Shown: piece after piece, positions 45,451 through 54,954 of the stretch | Layout: the number at the start of each line of letters is the position of its first letter | Position numbering within the stretch: position 1 is the stretch's first letter | Assembly: GCA_047629415.1 (NCBI GenBank) | Contig: JBLHWZ010000002.1 | Span: 1-64,000 of the forward strand | DNA: 64,000 nucleotides | Direction of reading: 5' to 3' | DNA from: CBDUJZ01 sp047629415 | GTDB lineage: Bacteria > Myxococcota_A > Bradymonadia > REDH01 | Position numbers and translations under genes: made by a program | The notes under the pieces: generated by a model | Seen by the model: only the letters and a program-made list of their open reading frames with translations | What the model was told of the DNA's origin: nothing | The model's database searches: none

Positions 45451-45921
45451 TCAATCCGCTATGAACTCAGCCGTCGCGGTCACAGCGGTCCAACCGCACA
45501 CGAAGTCGCTGGAGGGACGGCTCTCTGTCCATTCGAAAGCAGCGCTCCCTTCGATGTTCGCTCCCTCCACTACGAGAGTAAGTGCGATCGTGGTGGGCCC
45601 TGCGTCGAGGCCGTCCCGCAATTCGAGTTCACCGGACAGACACGTTGCCCCACCTACTCCGGTCCCGATGGAAGTGGGAACGCGCGGAAGGTCAGTATCG
45701 GTATGGAAGCGTAGCTCTTCGAAGGTGCCGAGGTGGTGCCAGCATTCGAGGTGCTGTCCTTCGATGATCACTGCTTCAGGCTCAGCGTTGAGCTGAATCA
45801 TCGCGACCTGGGAGACCGGCCCACTAAGCCGGCCTTCGCAGACGTCGCTGCATCCGACGAGTGCCGTCGCGATGAGTATAACAGTTCCTACCTGTGACGC
45901 CCTTGAGAACAGTCTCGCCAC
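45451..45921 (-). CDS. Small hypothetical lipoprotein
   Basis: 156 aa. The signal peptide ends IATALVGC (lipobox), followed by SDVCEGRLSG. The mature part is beta-rich with four further Cys (HLECWHH, ATCLSGELEL, DFVCGWTA), which probably pair, and resembles small immunoglobulin-like lipoproteins of Myxococcota without a match I can name. It lies 11 bp downstream of the GAF-domain gene on the same strand and is likely co-transcribed. Function unknown. Confidence 0.72.
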   Translation of the reverse strand: MARLFSRASQVGTVILIATALVGCSDVCEGRLSGPVSQVAMIQLNAEPEAVIIEGQHLECWHHLGTFEELRFHTDTDLPRVPTSIGTGVGGATCLSGELELRDGLDAGPTTIALTLVVEGANIEGSAAFEWTESRPSSDFVCGWTAVTATAEFIAD

Positions 45922-45932
45922 AGCAGCGCGGC

Positions 45933-47033
45933 CTACTCCAACGGAGCAGCGTCTAGCTGATCCTGGATGAACTTGCCCATCTGCTGGCCGATATACGCGA
46001 CGATGTTGGCGTCGTACTGCGAGTAGAACGAGCGATCTTTGCGGTTCATCAACACCAGCGCGCCGAAGGCCCGAGGCCCGGATTGGATAGGCGACGCGGC
46101 GATCGATTTCACTTCAAACCCACCCTTGTCGGCAAGCTCATCGGTGTGGCGTCCGTCCTTTGCAGGATTGGCGACCGCGATTGCGATACCGTCTCTCACT
46201 GCCGCGGCGGGGACGCCTTCGCGGATGCTGAAGTCCCCCTTCAGGAACTTCTTCTTCCCTGCTCCACGAGCGGCCGCGAAGTAGAGCGAGTCGGCCGTAT
46301 CCGCCGCGAACATCAGCCCGCCTGATCCGGACGGGACATATTTCATCGCGAGCTCGATCACAAAGTCGATCGCGTCTTCCATCGCGAAATCAGGCTCGAA
46401 GATACTGGTGATTTCAAGGAAGACGTCCTCGAGAGCCGTCTCGGAAATCGACTGGTTCTCAGGGGTTTCCTTCGCGTCCGGCACCTCAGAGATGATCGAG
46501 TCGTTGCTGGCAGGCTCGGCCTTTGGCGCGACCGTGTCGGCGACGACGCGGCCCTGAAGACCCTCTTCTACGTCCGGCTTTTGAATCTCGGTGGAGACAA
46601 TGGATCGGAAGGCTCCCGTCGCCTTGTCGGTGAAGCCGATGGAGTGATGGCGGCCCGATCCGCCTGTTTTCGGTTTCGCTTTCGCGCCTGTTTTCGGCTT
46701 CGGCTTCGGCTTCGCTTTTGTCTTCAGTGGCGGCTGCGGGGCTGCCGCGGCAACGTCGATGACTTGATGGCTGCCTGTCAGGGCCTGGAGAACCTGCGAC
46801 TGACGCACGTTTGTCTCGTCAATCTCGCGGAGCCGGAACGTCTGCCGCGACTTCGGATCCGTGACGTTGATTTCGTTTTGACCGAGATCTACGAAGAAAT
46901 CCTCCATCTTTGCCTTTGGGTTTCCGCCGCTTTTCTTGATGCCTGCGCGGAGCGCAGCCATCCAGTGGGGCGCGTCTACCTGGAGGGTGCGCTGGGAGCC
47001 GTCGGTCGAGGAAAAGTGTACTTCGTAAAACAT
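45933..47033 (-). CDS. GAF-domain protein with Lys/Pro-rich linker
   Basis: 366 aa, cytoplasmic. An N-terminal domain of ~75 residues (FYEVHFSSTDGSQRTLQVDA) is followed by a basic low-complexity linker (KTKAKPKPKPKTGAKAKPKT) that may bind nucleic acid or be purely a tether. Residues ~205-360 form a GAF domain (SGGLMFAADTADSLYFAAAR, FGALVLMNRKDRSFYSQYDA, IVAYIGQQMGKFI). GAF domains sense small ligands. No output domain (kinase, cyclase) is attached, so it may act through a partner. It lies between a zinc-ribbon-like gene upstream (27 bp gap) and a lipoprotein gene downstream. Confidence 0.82.
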   Translation of the reverse strand: MFYEVHFSSTDGSQRTLQVDAPHWMAALRAGIKKSGGNPKAKMEDFFVDLGQNEINVTDPKSRQTFRLREIDETNVRQSQVLQALTGSHQVIDVAAAAPQPPLKTKAKPKPKPKTGAKAKPKTGGSGRHHSIGFTDKATGAFRSIVSTEIQKPDVEEGLQGRVVADTVAPKAEPASNDSIISEVPDAKETPENQSISETALEDVFLEITSIFEPDFAMEDAIDFVIELAMKYVPSGSGGLMFAADTADSLYFAAARGAGKKKFLKGDFSIREGVPAAAVRDGIAIAVANPAKDGRHTDELADKGGFEVKSIAASPIQSGPRAFGALVLMNRKDRSFYSQYDANIVAYIGQQMGKFIQDQLDAAPLE

Positions 47034-47060
47034 AAGTTCAGCCGAGGTCAGTCGAGTCTT

Positions 47061-47327
47061 CTACGCACCAGAACTGCAGGAACCGCAGCTGCCCCCCGCG
47101 CCGCAACCAAGCGACGCGCCGTCCACATCATAGCCCAATATCTTCAGTGACTCAGCGGAGTACTGACGAGGGCTACTCTCCGACAAAACTGTCGAGCAGA
47201 GCGTGCAGACCTGGATCCACTCATCGTCTGTATCAAGATCCTGAGCGATGACGACATCGCGGGAGCAAGAAGTACAGTGAGCGACCGGAAATGTAAGAGA
47301 ATCCAACAAGTTTTCTACTGGGTGCAC
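47061..47327 (-). CDS. Small zinc-ribbon-like Cys-rich protein
   Basis: 88 aa from GTG 47327. Two CxxC knuckles (HCTSCSRDVV and VCTLCSTVLS) spaced ~20 residues apart make a zinc ribbon likely. The C-terminus is a Gly/Cys tail, GCGAGGSCGSCSSGA, which could bind an iron or zinc atom or act in redox exchange. It is the first gene of the zinc-ribbon/GAF/lipoprotein run and divergent from the KstD-like gene. No family recognised. Its compact Cys pattern and close spacing to the next gene support it as real. Confidence 0.68.
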   Translation of the reverse strand: MHPVENLLDSLTFPVAHCTSCSRDVVIAQDLDTDDEWIQVCTLCSTVLSESSPRQYSAESLKILGYDVDGASLGCGAGGSCGSCSSGA

Positions 47328-47438
47328 CTAAGTGAATACTCGATCACGCTGCACGCGCAAAGGCTGGCTCCCTTGAAGTTCTCCCCGAACCAGAACACGT
47401 TCTAGTTCCTCGTTGAACAACCCCGGCGACAGGCCAAT

Positions 47439-49088
47439 ATGAGCGCTCCGCAGCCCCCAGATACCGCCCCGCTCCCGCAGACTTGGGACGACGAAGCCGA
47501 CGTCGTTGTCGTTGGCTTCGGAGGCGCCGGAGCCTGCGCTGCGATCCAAGCAGCGGAAGACGGATCCGAGGTCCGAGTGATCGACCGATTCACCGGAGGG
47601 GGCGCAACCGCCATCAGCGGAGGCGTGTTCTACGGCGGCGGCGGAACGAAGATCCAAGAAGAAGCCGGCGTCGAAGACACTGTCGAAGACATGTTCCGGT
47701 ACCTCGAATTCGAAGTAGGGAAGGCAGTAAGCGAGGGTACGCTGCGGAAGTTCTGCGAGGAGAGCGTCGGCAACGCCGACTGGCTGCAAGCGCACGGCGT
47801 GCCGTTTCATGCGTCGCTTTGTCCCGTCAAAACCTCGTATCCGAGCAACGACTACTACCTCTACTACTCGGGCAATGAGAGCTTCTCCCCGTTCCGAGAC
47901 CACGCCAAACCAGCCGCCCGCGGACATCGCGCCGTCGGACCCGGACTACCTGGCGCCAACTTCTACGACCCGCTGAAGCAAGCGGCGGTCGCTGCAGGCG
48001 CGGTCCCCATCTACCAGTCGAAGGTGCAACGCCTGGTCGTCGACGATGGCAAGGTGGTTGGCGTTGAGATCTCTCAGGTGAAACCAGGCTTCGCAGCGGT
48101 CCGACATCGCCTGCTCGCGTGGCTCGCGATCAAGATTAATCCCTACCAACCCAAAATCGCGAAGAACCTCCGGAAACACCTCGCGCGAATCGAGCGAAAC
48201 TCCAGCATCACCAAGTACATCCGAGCGCTCAAAGGAGTGGTGCTGGCCGCAGGAGGGTTCATCTACAACCGCGACATGGTCCAGCACCATGCCCCGAACT
48301 ACCGACCTGGCATGCCACTCGGAGCCACCGGCTGCGACGGATCAGGGATTCTGCTTGGCGTCTCCGCTGGCGGCACTACCGACCGGATGGACCAGGTCTC
48401 AGCGTGGCGATTCATCAATCCCCCCGAAGCTATGGTTAAGGGAGTCTTCGTCGACCGCGAAGGCAAACGTTACGCCAATGAGCGGCTCTACGGCGCTCAG
48501 CTTGGCCGAGCGATGGTCGACGATCACCGAGGCGAGGGCTTGTTAGTCATAGATCAGAACGTCTGGGACGAGGCACGTGCACAGTGCAAAGGCTCAACGG
48601 GTATTCATTGGTTCCAACAGGCCCCGGCGCTGATCAATCTCTACAAGAATCGTAAGGTTGGCGGCTCGATCGCAGAGCTCGCAAAGAATGCTCGAATTGA
48701 TCCCGACGGGCTGGCGGCGACAGTCGCCGACTACAACTCCTATGCTGACGGTACGGCCGCTGACCCTTTCGACAAGGGCGCCGAGTTCACCCAGGCGCTC
48801 ACCAAAGCTCCGTTCTACGCCATCAACTGTTCGCTGGATTCCCGTGGGTTCCCGTGCCCCACGCTCACGCTTGGTGGATTGGTCGTAGCGGAGGAGAACG
48901 GCGCCGTGGTCGGCGCGGACAACCAGCAGATCCCTGGTCTCTACGCTGCGGGACGCAACGCGGTTGGCATCTGCTCCAACGGCTACGTCAGCGGTCTATC
49001 GCTCGCTGATTGCGTGTTCTCGGGCAGACGCGCCGGCGCGTGTGCTGGCGGCAAGGCGAGCGAGGCGGCGGGGGCGTCGGCGGCGTAG
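47439..49088 (+). CDS. FAD-dependent dehydrogenase, 3-ketosteroid delta-1-dehydrogenase/fumarate reductase flavoprotein family
   Basis: 549 aa. The N-terminal ADP-binding motif is ADVVVVGFGGAGACAAIQAA, with IDRFTGGGATAISGG following. RALKGVVLAAGGFIYN lies before the substrate domain, and the C-terminal FAD closure is IPGLYAAGRNAVGICSNGY then SGLSLADCVFSGRRAG. This layout and length match the KstD-like flavoproteins that desaturate 3-ketosteroid rings. Related enzymes act on other ketones, so the steroid substrate is only a possibility. An insertion near residues 200-260 (basic, RHRLLAWLAIKINPYQP) could be a membrane-associating helix. It stands alone on the plus strand. Confidence 0.82.
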   Translation: MSAPQPPDTAPLPQTWDDEADVVVVGFGGAGACAAIQAAEDGSEVRVIDRFTGGGATAISGGVFYGGGGTKIQEEAGVEDTVEDMFRYLEFEVGKAVSEGTLRKFCEESVGNADWLQAHGVPFHASLCPVKTSYPSNDYYLYYSGNESFSPFRDHAKPAARGHRAVGPGLPGANFYDPLKQAAVAAGAVPIYQSKVQRLVVDDGKVVGVEISQVKPGFAAVRHRLLAWLAIKINPYQPKIAKNLRKHLARIERNSSITKYIRALKGVVLAAGGFIYNRDMVQHHAPNYRPGMPLGATGCDGSGILLGVSAGGTTDRMDQVSAWRFINPPEAMVKGVFVDREGKRYANERLYGAQLGRAMVDDHRGEGLLVIDQNVWDEARAQCKGSTGIHWFQQAPALINLYKNRKVGGSIAELAKNARIDPDGLAATVADYNSYADGTAADPFDKGAEFTQALTKAPFYAINCSLDSRGFPCPTLTLGGLVVAEENGAVVGADNQQIPGLYAAGRNAVGICSNGYVSGLSLADCVFSGRRAGACAGGKASEAAGASAA

Positions 49089-49099
49089 GGGTCGCCCAC

Positions 49100-49160
49100 G
49101 GTCGTACTCGCGCACCGTCTGTTGCAGCCATGGTCGCACTCACGCAACGTCGGTTGCAGC
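49100..49160. repeat. Two imperfect 29-bp direct repeats
   Basis: Positions 49100-49128 and 49132-49160 share a GGTCG-ACTC-CGCA-CGTC-GTTGCAGC pattern with four mismatches, at a 32-bp period, just after the KstD-like stop and before the convergent DUF1552 stop. Too few copies for a CRISPR. Role unknown. Confidence 0.7.
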
Positions 49161-49178
49161 GGAGGGCCGAACGCGGTG

Positions 49179-50528
49179 TCAGAAGCGAGGAAGCGCGCCC
49201 CTCAGATCGATTCGGCCGTTTTGGGCCTCGACGTGCGTAAGGCCAACATGCTCTACGAGTTGCCCGGCGGAGTCGCGAATCCCAAACGCTTGCGCGAGGC
49301 TCACCAGAAAATGTTGGTGAGGCACGGCGCCCAGATCTCCGTTGGGCTCAAAGTTCCCGACGCGCTCCTGCCAGTTTTGCCCGAGCCCAGAGACGGTCGG
49401 AGCGTAGCGAAGGTAACGATCTCCCGCGAATTTCCGGCCGCCGGCGACCACGACTGGCAACGGCTCGAAGCCATGGGCGCTGTTGGCGAGCTCGTTGACC
49501 CACACAACGGTCGTATGATCGAGTAGCGATCCGTCACCGTCTTCGACGGAATCGAGGAGGTCGAGAATTGCCGCGAAACGCTCCGCTTGCAGGCTCCCGA
49601 CCGTGGTCATGACGTCATACGAGCGAGGGTTCGACAGCACGCTGTGGGCAAAGTCGGTGTGAAGGTCTCCACCGGAAATGCCCAGGTCCTGCAGCGCGGG
49701 CTCCAGAAGTTGCAATGTGGCAACCCGCGTAACGTCGCAGGCGAACGCGGAGGCGATTAACGAGGCGCTCTCGTATACCTGGCTCGACGATCCTCTTCCT
49801 GGTTCGGGCAGCGACGGGAGACACTCCGACGAGTCGATCCGTGCGGCGCCGATCTGCCGGAGAAGGTCAAAGTGGTCCTCAAGGCGCGCACGTGTCGCGG
49901 GACCGACCGCTGCACGCACTTCACGTTCCATTCCGCGTTCAAAGAGTGTCCTCGCGTATTCCGACTGCACCCCGAAAATTCGTCGCCAAGCTCCGGCGAC
50001 AACTTCGTCCGTCACTAGCGGCTGTCCAGCGGCCTGGTAGAGGACGGTGTTCTCGCGCGAAGGGCCGATGTCGATCGACCCGACTCGAGAGTTGCCTCGT
50101 AGCTGCTCCGCTATCGTCCGATCGAGCGACGGATGCCAGCGGAATCCCCCCGAATCGGGGTCCATTCCGGAGCCAGTGAACAAGGTCATAGCGGCGGCGG
50201 TGTGCGGCTCTTCCGGAACACCGAGCGCTGCGGTTAGCAGGCCCACCCCATCCAGCACGGTCATCCGCCGCGCGTGGCGATGGAGGGGGCGCAAGATCGG
50301 GCTCCAGTCATTCTCGTCGACGCTGGAAAGCGCGAACTCGTAGTCGACGTCGTTTGGTTCGTCCCGCGGGCGCATCTTCCACTCAGGATAGACGGTACCC
50401 TGGAGGTCGATGACGATAAGTAGCCGCTCCGGGGATTCGTGGCCGTCTGCCCAGGCGGAACGCGGCAAGAGCATGGCGCCAGAGGCAATGCCTAGGCTTC
50501 TAAGAAACGCTCTGCGGTTGATCTTCAT
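49179..50528 (-). CDS. DUF1552 protein with Tat signal
   Basis: 449 aa from ATG 50528, whose ATGA overlaps the stop of the DUF1592 gene upstream. An ATG three codons earlier is also possible. The N-terminus KINRRAFLRSLGIASGAMLL is a twin-arginine signal. The body matches DUF1552: EEPHTAAAMTLFTGSG, GFRWHPSLDRTIAEQL, SIDIGPS and TTVVWVNELANSAHGFEPLP. This family is related to the DUF1501/alkaline-phosphatase superfamily and is almost always paired with DUF1592 proteins in Myxococcota and Planctomycetes. Reaction unknown. Its partner here carries a frameshift. Confidence 0.88.
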   Translation of the reverse strand: MKINRRAFLRSLGIASGAMLLPRSAWADGHESPERLLIVIDLQGTVYPEWKMRPRDEPNDVDYEFALSSVDENDWSPILRPLHRHARRMTVLDGVGLLTAALGVPEEPHTAAAMTLFTGSGMDPDSGGFRWHPSLDRTIAEQLRGNSRVGSIDIGPSRENTVLYQAAGQPLVTDEVVAGAWRRIFGVQSEYARTLFERGMEREVRAAVGPATRARLEDHFDLLRQIGAARIDSSECLPSLPEPGRGSSSQVYESASLIASAFACDVTRVATLQLLEPALQDLGISGGDLHTDFAHSVLSNPRSYDVMTTVGSLQAERFAAILDLLDSVEDGDGSLLDHTTVVWVNELANSAHGFEPLPVVVAGGRKFAGDRYLRYAPTVSGLGQNWQERVGNFEPNGDLGAVPHQHFLVSLAQAFGIRDSAGQLVEHVGLTHVEAQNGRIDLRGALPRF

Positions 50529-52281
50529 TGCGCGCATGGCAGGAGGAAGAGGTCATCTGAAACTATGTTGATCAAGAGGTCGGTAACCGACGCGCCGGAA
50601 AGTGAGAGCGCGGTCAGCTCGTCAATAAGCTCCGAGCCTCCGCTCAGGTTCTGCACGGGGCGCCCGAGCGCCCAAGTCGCCAGCGTTTGCGCAAAGCAGG
50701 AATGAGCGACCTCACTCTCGGCAACGGCCTCCGCGAGCTCAGCTGGCCCATCGACCAGAAGGCCCTGGAAGTGGCCCGCGGCGCCCTGTTCAAAATCGAC
50801 GGAGACGTCGATTGGGAGGAGCTCCTCGATGGAAAAATCGCTTCCCAGGTCGCTGGCATCCCACCACGGCTCAAGCTCACGATACTCGCCAGATGCATTG
50901 AAGTGCTCGAACGGGAAACCGAGCGGATCCATACTCTGGTGACAACCGGAACACGCCGGGTTCGACTGGTGCTCGAAGTAGCGTTCCCGGTTGGTTTGAG
51001 GCCCGGACTCTTCGACCGAGAGCGAGGTGTCAACGTTGCCTGGCGGCGGCGGCAGCGGCGTGCAGAGAAGCCGGTCGACCAGGAAGTAGCCACGCTGGAC
51101 TGGGGATCCTCGCAGGTCGTGCGCTCCCCGGGCGAGCACCGCAGGCAAGGTCAACACGCCTGCTCGGCCCTCAGCTGAGCCATCGAACATCGACCAGCCA
51201 TCATCACCAACGGAAAGGGCGTCCTCGTGCAACCGAGCGGTGCGAGCGTCGATGGGCAGTCGAGGCGAGGTCAGCAAGTCACGAAGCGTTCCGTTCTCAG
51301 TCAATACGGTCTGCGCGACGAAAACCTGCGCCTGCTCGATGAACGCAGCGGCGTCCCCGGCCTCGATCGGCTCCCCGCCCGGGGTCTGCCGTGTCTCCGA
51401 TTCGAAACCGACGAGCTTGAGCCAAACAGAGGCGAAGTCAGCCAGCCCAGCGGCTGCGCGCTCGTCTTCCAACATCGCCGCGGCCACTCGCCGTACGTCG
51501 TCGTTAGATTCCAAACCGCCCGCGTCAATTGAGTACCTGGTAGCCCGCCCCAGAGCGTCAACGCGAGCCGTGTTGCGGTCGCGCGGGGCGCAGGGCGCGT
51601 CTCGGAGCAGGATACCTCGGAGTCTCGATTATCGTCCAATACGTAAATGAAGCGAGGCGACGCGACGATCCAGGCGATCGACCCGCCGGCGACAGCGATC
51701 AACCCGTGCGAAGGCAGGTCCTCGAGGAACCATGCTTCCAACTCCACGACCGCCGGATGGTCACGCGGAACCCGCCACGCACGTGAGGCCAAGCCTCCAA
51801 TGTAATCCTGAACGCACTCCTCCTCACTGGTTTCACAGCCAACATACTCCGACGCCCGCTCGACCACCTCTTCGGAAACGAGCGTCGCATTGGACTGCAA
51901 AACTCCGACGAAGAGACTGCTTGGCGTCTGGGAGTCGAGGTCGTTGTAGAAGCCCGCGACCGAAACCTCTGGTAACGCCTCAAGCTCAGGGCTGTTCCTC
52001 ACTGGAAGTTCGCCGCCGGGCAGCACCCGAAGTGGCTCGATCGTGCTTGGAAAGAGCGCGGCGATAGCGCGGAGGTATTGTGCGTTCGTAAGCCGCGCTG
52101 GCGGCGCAAACTCTTCGCGTGGGCTCGCGTCCGGCTCCAGGCCGCCGTCCGATTCCGAGCTGCCGTCCGGCTCCGAGCTACCGTCGCGCCCCGAACCACC
52201 GTCTGGCGCGCACCCGATCGCCGTCGCGAGCAGGAGTGGCCACGCAAACCGGTAGAAAATCCGGGGACATCGTCGCAACAC
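50525..52281 (-). pseudogene. DUF1592/DUF1588/DUF1585 lipoprotein, interrupted by one frameshift
   Basis: The first frame (52281 to ~51530) gives a lipoprotein signal (LLLATAIGC), a Ser/Asp linker and the family start RLTNAQYLRAIAALFP through RLALTLWGGLPGTQL. The matching continuation, DAGGLESNDDVRRVAAAML, is in another frame and runs to 50525. Its later motifs are RAGVLTLPAVLARGAHD (DUF1588), NPACSGCHQSMDPLGFPFEHF and LAEAVAESEVAHSCFAQTLATWALGR (DUF1585). One missing base near 51530 restores a full-length protein. All motifs are intact, so this is either a very recent mutation or a sequencing error. The CxxCH-type motif is standard in this family. Confidence 0.8.
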
Positions 52282-52383
52282 GAGGGAGACTTCGGCCAGA
52301 GGGAGAGCAGGAGGAGGTGGACGGCCTGTGATAGTACAGAAAGTCCGCGCGATCTCAAACGCTCGACGGATGTCCGAACCCTT

Positions 52384-53745
52384 CTATGTCTCGATCGGCG
52401 TCCGGCTGAAGATTGCAATACCGATGATGACCAACACTCCTGCTGCTGGCGCGGCGAGCACGATGCCGCGCGGGTTGTCGTGGGTCGTGCCCAAGACGTG
52501 CAGGCCGACGATGATCGCGGGGGCTAGACCCTGGATCGACTTCGCGACGAGAGCGGAAGCGCCCGCATAGAGGCCCTCGCGCCGCATGCCTGTGAGTTCC
52601 TCGTCGTAGTCGACTACTTCTGCAGCGATGGCGTTCGCGAGAATCAGGGCCACCGCTGTCGGAAAGCCGAGGATCGCGACGACGACTAGCAAGACCAGGG
52701 CTGGGTCTTCGAAGAGCAGGCTGGCCGGGACAAAGAGTAGACCGGCGGCGAACACTAGACCCGACCAAATCATGAGCTTCTTCTTACTTATGCGCTCGGA
52801 GAGGAAGTTCACGACCGGCAGCGAGAGCAGCGCGACGACGAAGAGCACGGCCATATAGGTGCCGGTCCACGCTTCGCCCTGCCCATCCTTGATGAGACCG
52901 ACCTCATCGGGTCCGACCTCGAGCACGACCGTGCAGAAGTATGGAAGGCCGCCGCCGAACACCTGCAACCCCAGCGGCACGAAAACGGCCATGCCCAGGT
53001 ACGCGACAAAGGCCCTGTTTTCGAAGGTGCTGCGGACATTCTGAAAGAGGCTGCCTTCCATTGGCGCTCGCTCGCGCACCTCCTCGCGGATCCCCAAGGG
53101 CATCAGGACAAACGAGATGAAAACCGCGATACTAGCTCCGATCGCAAAGAGCTGGATCCCGGACCGGATATGCACGCCGGCAATGACCGCGCCGTCTGGA
53201 TACGCGGACTGTACAGGACCGATCAGCACGGCCCCAATTGTACCCACGGCCACGAAGACCATCATGACCGAGGAGAGGCGCACGCGCTCACGATTCGACA
53301 CCGCGATCTCTGGCAAGAGCGCATAGTACGGGCCGACCACGATGGTGAATGCGATCCAGTAAAACGCTAGACCTGCGCCCAAATAGACCGCGTTCGCGAC
53401 GGTCGCGCTAACGTCCGGAGGGAACCACAAGATCAGAAACGAGAGGGCGAGCGCGGGCGTGCCGAGCACAATGAACGGCATGCGTCGCCCCCATCGCGAC
53501 TTCGTCCGGTCAGACCAATACCCAATCGCTGGATCCGCCACGCCGTCGACGATTCGACCGAGCAACATGAGCGCGGCGAAGGTCGCGGCTCCGATGAGGG
53601 CCGGTCGCCCCTCAGCTTCAGCCGGTCGATAGAAGAAGGTCAGCCACTGCGCAGTCATCACGCCCATCACGTTGATCGCGATTTGCGGAACGGAATACGC
53701 GCACTTCTGCCTGAATGTGAGCGGGGTATGAGAGAGGTTCGCCAC
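52384..53745 (-). CDS. MFS transporter, GPH-like (glycoside/cation symporter family)
   Basis: 453 aa, GTG start sharing one base with the upstream stop (TAGTG). Twelve hydrophobic helices are expected. The N-terminal half has the MFS_2 signature LLGRIVDGVADPAIGYWSDRTKSRWGRRMPF. LILANAIAAEVVDYDEELTGMRREGLYAGA in the second half is the matching late-loop motif. Family members carry sugars, or in eukaryotes lysolipids (MFSD2). The gene is the last of a lipoprotein/outer membrane protein/ceramidase-like operon, so a sphingoid- or lipid-derived product is a plausible substrate. This is inference from context. Confidence 0.88.
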   Translation of the reverse strand: MANLSHTPLTFRQKCAYSVPQIAINVMGVMTAQWLTFFYRPAEAEGRPALIGAATFAALMLLGRIVDGVADPAIGYWSDRTKSRWGRRMPFIVLGTPALALSFLILWFPPDVSATVANAVYLGAGLAFYWIAFTIVVGPYYALLPEIAVSNRERVRLSSVMMVFVAVGTIGAVLIGPVQSAYPDGAVIAGVHIRSGIQLFAIGASIAVFISFVLMPLGIREEVRERAPMEGSLFQNVRSTFENRAFVAYLGMAVFVPLGLQVFGGGLPYFCTVVLEVGPDEVGLIKDGQGEAWTGTYMAVLFVVALLSLPVVNFLSERISKKKLMIWSGLVFAAGLLFVPASLLFEDPALVLLVVVAILGFPTAVALILANAIAAEVVDYDEELTGMRREGLYAGASALVAKSIQGLAPAIIVGLHVLGTTHDNPRGIVLAAPAAGVLVIIGIAIFSRTPIET

Positions 53746-54953
53746 TATTCCGCGTCCGGTTGCGGGGCAGAGGGCTGCGGCACGAGCTGCTCGACTGTTG
53801 CCAAGAGTGTCTCCAGCGTAGCTCGGCCGAGCGACATCGTTGTTTCATAGCCGTACTCGGCAGCGTCGAACATCGCCGGCACTAACAGATATCCGAGCTC
53901 GTCCTCGGCAAGACAAACGACCATAGCGTTCTGCGTCTCAAGCCTGCTGCGGACCAGGGCACCCGCTTCCGGACAGAGCTCGCCCGGTGCGGTGACCAGC
54001 GAAAAACCCGAACCAACCTGGACGTGATGGACTTGAGATCGGACTGATCCGTCCTCGGTCTTTACGTCGACGAGGTGCAGCCGCTCTAGCAGTCGGAAGC
54101 GCCAGTTCTCGTTTTTGAGCACCGCTTCGGTCCGCGTATGCGCGACCTCTCCGTCGAGTTCTTCAGCCTGATCCAGAGCTGAAATCGTTGCCTGCCCGAG
54201 CGCAGCGCCGAGCGCCTCGATGTAGGCCAGACGCTGCGCGGGAGTGGAGTCCGGCGGACAGTTTGGCGTCAGCATCGCACCGAGTGGACCACTGAAATAG
54301 ACTAGCTCGCCGCCGCCTTCGCGGATCGACTCCCGAAGCGGACCGATGAAGTCCGGGCTGATGAGTTTGTTCTTCTCCCACAATGTCTCTGGATGGGATG
54401 CGTAGTTCAGTACGGTGCCAATCCGGTCGCCGCGCTCATCATCGAACGCGAGCGCGACGGTGTCGGGATAGGCTCCGCCGTTGGTTCGATCGTTGCGGCA
54501 CCACTTTGCATCGAACTCGAACGTCGCGACTCTTGCGGATGCAGACACCATCGAGCGAACAGCCTGATCGACGCAGTCGGCGACGTGCTCGACGAGCCAC
54601 CGCATGTAGTTGGGGTTCTTTCCGTCGGACCGCGGGAAGATGCCGGCGATGGAGGGGCCCCAGTAGCCGAGCGTGTCTGGGCCTGAGTGCGTGTGTGTAC
54701 ATGCCACGATCACTGAGCTGCCATCTACCTCTGTGACAGCCGCGCGAATGCGGTCAATCCAGACCTTCAGCAGACCAACGAGGTCCAAGGACACCAGCAC
54801 AACGCGTTCGTCGTTGTCCCCCTCGATCGCGACGGCGGTAGCCATCAGCGGCATATGTTCGCCGATTGCACGGCGGCCCATGCCGAAGCCAGCGAGGTAG
54901 ATGGGCTCGAAGCCCCGTGGCGTGATGTCTACGCTCGCAGCGCCAGCTCTCAT
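53745..54953 (-). CDS. Neutral/alkaline ceramidase-family hydrolase (N-terminal domain only)
   Basis: 402 aa from ATG 54953. An upstream ATG would overlap the preceding gene by 23 nt. Signatures of the neutral ceramidase N-terminal domain: AGAASVDITPRG at the start, THTHSGPDTLG (zinc ligands), VLNYASHPETL, and GAMLTPN where ceramidases have an N-x-S-P-N motif around the catalytic Ser, here apparently Thr. Full neutral ceramidases are ~650-760 aa with a signal peptide and a C-terminal Ig-like domain. This protein lacks both and would stay in the cytoplasm. It may cleave an imported amide lipid or another N-acyl compound. Second to last in a four-gene operon. Confidence 0.8.
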   Translation of the reverse strand: MRAGAASVDITPRGFEPIYLAGFGMGRRAIGEHMPLMATAVAIEGDNDERVVLVSLDLVGLLKVWIDRIRAAVTEVDGSSVIVACTHTHSGPDTLGYWGPSIAGIFPRSDGKNPNYMRWLVEHVADCVDQAVRSMVSASARVATFEFDAKWCRNDRTNGGAYPDTVALAFDDERGDRIGTVLNYASHPETLWEKNKLISPDFIGPLRESIREGGGELVYFSGPLGAMLTPNCPPDSTPAQRLAYIEALGAALGQATISALDQAEELDGEVAHTRTEAVLKNENWRFRLLERLHLVDVKTEDGSVRSQVHHVQVGSGFSLVTAPGELCPEAGALVRSRLETQNAMVVCLAEDELGYLLVPAMFDAAEYGYETTMSLGRATLETLLATVEQLVPQPSAPQPDAE

Positions 54954-54954
54954 C

